Assembly: GCA_034925865.1 (NCBI GenBank)
Contig: JAYFRN010000003.1
Coordinates: 1 to 64,000 of the forward strand
Direction of reading: 5' to 3'
DNA from: Oscillospiraceae bacterium
Lineage (GTDB): Bacteria > Bacillota > Clostridia > Oscillospirales > SIG627
DNA: 64,000 nucleotides
Shown: positions 62,447 to 64,000 of the stretch, piece by piece
Numbering within the stretch: the first letter of the stretch is position 1
How the letters are laid out: the number at the start of each line of letters is the position of its first letter
The notes under the pieces: generated by a model
Database searches by the model: none
What the model saw: only the letters and a program-made list of their open reading frames with translations
Told to the model about the DNA's origin: nothing
Program-made: the position numbers and the translations under genes

Positions 62447-62486
62447 AGACAGTTCGAAAACCATCCTGTCTATAAACAAAACTAGG
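62447..62486 (+). ncRNA. preQ1-I riboswitch
   Basis: P1 stem GACAG/CTGTC (62448-62452 with 62466-62470) encloses TTC and a short loop ending in ATCC, followed by the A-rich tail TATAAACAAAACTAGG that forms the pseudoknot; this matches the preQ1 type I pattern. The tail segment AACAAAA can instead pair with TTTTGTT (about 62491-62497) before a T-run, a likely transcription terminator alternative to the ligand-bound fold. It precedes queT and queF, which fits. Confidence 0.88.
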
Positions 62487-62541
62487 TAAATTTTGTTTTT
62501 GGTCACGATCTGTACTTTTTATGTTTAAAAGGAGATTTTGT

Positions 62542-63072
62542 ATGAACCTGAAACAAAACGAGAAGAAACCAAATTTAATTTTTACAGTAAGAATGCTTGT
62601 GGCCTCCGGACTTGTCATCGCGGCCTATATCGCCGTGATGTATCTGACACAGAGCTTTTCATTCGGTCAATACCAGATGCGTATCGCGACAGGCCTTTAT
62701 GCACTGGCTGCCATTCACCCCTTCCTTGTCCTGCCCCTCGGGTTGGCAAATTTGTTAAGCAACGCATTGTTCGGCGGGCTCGGATTTTTAGACATGATCG
62801 GGGGCTTTGCCGCCGGCGTCCTGACTTCGCTCGGCTGCCTTTATCTGCGTAAAATAAGCGTATGGCTTGTCGGAATTCCGGTATTGATTATTCCGACGCT
62901 GCTTGTGCCTATCTGGCTGTCGGTTTTACTTACTATACCGTATATGGCGCTCGTGATAAGTGTTGGAATCGGACAAATTGCGCCCGCGATACTGGCCGTT
63001 TTTCTTGTAAGATACCTTGAAAAGCCACTGAAAAAGCTTCAGGATGGGACAGGCTTTGTACCTTCACGGTAA
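62542..63072 (+). CDS. queT: QueT-family queuosine precursor transporter (ECF substrate-binding component)
   Basis: A 176-residue integral membrane protein with about five to six hydrophobic segments ('LVASGLVIAAYIAVMYL', 'LYALAAIHPFLVLPLGLANLL', 'FLDMIGGFAAGVLTSLGCLYL', 'LVGIPVLIIPTLLVPIWL', 'YMALVISVGIGQIAPAILAVFLV'). 'QMRIATGLYALAAIHP' and 'GLANLLSNALFGGLGFLDMIGG' are characteristic of QueT S components. It probably imports a 7-deazaguanine precursor together with a shared ECF module encoded elsewhere. The ATG with AAAGGAGA 7 nt upstream is used. It is controlled by the preQ1 riboswitch. Confidence 0.9.
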   Translation: MNLKQNEKKPNLIFTVRMLVASGLVIAAYIAVMYLTQSFSFGQYQMRIATGLYALAAIHPFLVLPLGLANLLSNALFGGLGFLDMIGGFAAGVLTSLGCLYLRKISVWLVGIPVLIIPTLLVPIWLSVLLTIPYMALVISVGIGQIAPAILAVFLVRYLEKPLKKLQDGTGFVPSR

Positions 63073-63126
63073 GCAACTATCAACGTCACAGAACATTGCG
63101 GCAAAACTGAAAGGCATGGTTAAATA

Positions 63127-63612
63127 ATGGACAGGAAAGACGAGGGTCTTACGCATCTAGGCAACAAAAACAACGTATACTCATTCGAATACAATCCAAA
63201 GCTGTTGGAACGGTTTGAAAACAAGCATAAGGATAACGATTATTTCGTAAAGTTAAACTGCCCCGAATTCACGAGCCTATGCCCAATAACAGGGCAGCCG
63301 GATTTTGCGACGATTTATATTTCATATGTGCCTGATATATATCTTGTCGAAAGCAAATCGCTCAAGCTATATTTGTTCAGCTTCAGGAATCACGGAGATT
63401 TTCATGAGGACTGCGTAAATATAATTATGAAGGATCTCATCCGGCTGATGGCGCCAAAATATATCGAGGTCTGGGGCAGGTTCATGCCTCGCGGCGGCAT
63501 ATCCATAGATCCGTTCTGTAATTACGGAAAGCCTGACACGGAGTGGTTCGAAGCTGCCAAAAAAAGGCTTCAGACGCATGACATCAACCCGGAAAAGGTT
63601 GATAACAGGTAA
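63127..63612 (+). CDS. queF: NADPH-dependent 7-cyano-7-deazaguanine reductase (preQ1 synthase)
   Basis: Reduces preQ0 to preQ1 in queuosine biosynthesis. The 161-residue protein is the short YkvM-type QueF, with catalytic Cys52 and Asp59 in '[20 protein letters not shown]' and the '[20 protein letters not shown]' substrate/NADPH motif (His93-Glu94). It lies 54 nt after queT in the same riboswitch-controlled operon and ends in a terminator. queC, queD and queE are not in the window, which fits partial salvage, though they may be elsewhere. Confidence 0.95.
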   Translation: MDRKDEGLTHLGNKNNVYSFEYNPKLLERFENKHKDNDYFVKLNCPEFTSLCPITGQPDFATIYISYVPDIYLVESKSLKLYLFSFRNHGDFHEDCVNIIMKDLIRLMAPKYIEVWGRFMPRGGISIDPFCNYGKPDTEWFEAAKKRLQTHDINPEKVDNR

Positions 63613-63618
63613 TAACTC

Positions 63619-63655
63619 AACCGTCCCTAATCAAAAAGGTTTAGGGATGGTTTTT
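63619..63655 (+). terminator. rho-independent terminator of queT-queF
   Basis: AACCGTCCCTAA pairs with TTAGGGATGGTT (one mismatch) and is followed by TTT-A. Confidence 0.85.
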
Positions 63656-63689
63656 ACTTTGGTATATTTATAAGGCAGGAGACAGCGTT

Positions 63690-64000
63690 ATGTATATAAA
63701 AACCCGTTATATGGCACGGGATGACTGGAGTCGTATCGAAGAAAGACGCTCTGCATACATGGAAGCAGAGTTTTTCGGTATAAAAGGATTTGCGGGGCTT
63801 TTATGTCTTGATAAAGTAAAAGCGCCGCTTGTTAAAGGAGTCCCCGGCGTTGATGTGAAGATCGTTGATAATGGTTTCCGCTGGCTTCAATTCGCTCCGA
63901 AGGGTGAACATTGGTGGCTTACCGTTATGGCGGATGAACGCGGAAAGATCGTTCAATATTATTTCGATATAACAAAAGAAAACGTCCTATGCGAAGAAAG
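63690..64000 (+). CDS. DUF402 family protein (partial, runs off the window)
   Basis: 103 codons are visible, starting at an ATG 7 nt after AGGAGA. The DUF402 signature is seen in 'GFRWLQFAPKGEHWWLTVM' and 'GKIVQYYFDITKENV'. DUF402/FomD-like proteins are metal-dependent nucleoside-phosphate hydrolases in studied cases; here the substrate is unknown. The C-terminus lies outside. Confidence 0.8.
   Translation, partial: MYIKTRYMARDDWSRIEERRSAYMEAEFFGIKGFAGLLCLDKVKAPLVKGVPGVDVKIVDNGFRWLQFAPKGEHWWLTVMADERGKIVQYYFDITKENVLCEE

Overview
The window looks like a chromosomal stretch of an anaerobic, endospore-forming member of the Clostridia (Firmicutes). The evidence is the sporulation set gpr-spoIIP-spoIIE, an [FeFe] hydrogenase operon, AT-rich intergenic DNA with sigma-A type TTGACA/TATAAT promoters, strong purine-rich ribosome binding sites and a preQ1-I riboswitch. 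No species is claimed.

Layout. 0-13 kb (minus strand): a transposase 5' end, nadC-nadB, proS, a DUF2344 protein, a nitroreductase, a GHL6-like glycoside hydrolase with rhamnulokinase, then a hydrogenase HydA and its NuoF/GltD-type flavoprotein partner. 13-17 kb (plus): comF, an isocitrate/isopropylmalate-type dehydrogenase and a CPA2 cation:proton antiporter. 17.5-21.6 kb (minus): flotillin, a PH-like membrane protein, an NfeD protein, a DUF1836 regulator and rpsT. 22-28 kb (plus): gpr, spoIIP, spoIIE and an alpha/beta hydrolase. 28-37 kb is an accessory region: a flavin reductase, an MmcQ/YjbR protein, two tiny ORFs, a ricin-lectin/phosphodiester-glycosidase protein, two tandem leucine-rich-repeat proteins, a holin remnant, a clostripain-type protease and an FG-GAP propeller. 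37-45 kb: a membrane LuxR regulator, a divergent type IIA topoisomerase B subunit, fba, a small sorting-signal ORF, pgk and tpiA.

45.05-53.44 kb is the most unusual part. Between tRNA-Arg(CCG) and tRNA-Ala(GGC) a module is present three times. Each copy has a consensus promoter leader, a small secreted protein, an intercistronic hairpin and a 735-residue seven-TM permease with a large extracytoplasmic domain. Copy 1 has lost the secreted protein, copy 2 has a ruined permease, and copy 3 is complete and runs into an ABC ATPase and a small permease. It resembles a bacteriocin or secreted-peptide locus with its ABC transport/immunity genes, but I do not recognise the secreted family.

53.5-64 kb holds an HTH/DUF2975 pair, assorted enzymes (several broken), a lexA-PHP-GNAT/DUF3795 operon with a palindromic operator overlapping the promoter, and queT-queF behind a preQ1 riboswitch. 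A dispersed palindromic element of about 106 bp (MITE-like) recurs a dozen times in intergenic DNA and in places supplies the 3' ends and stop codons of neighbouring genes.
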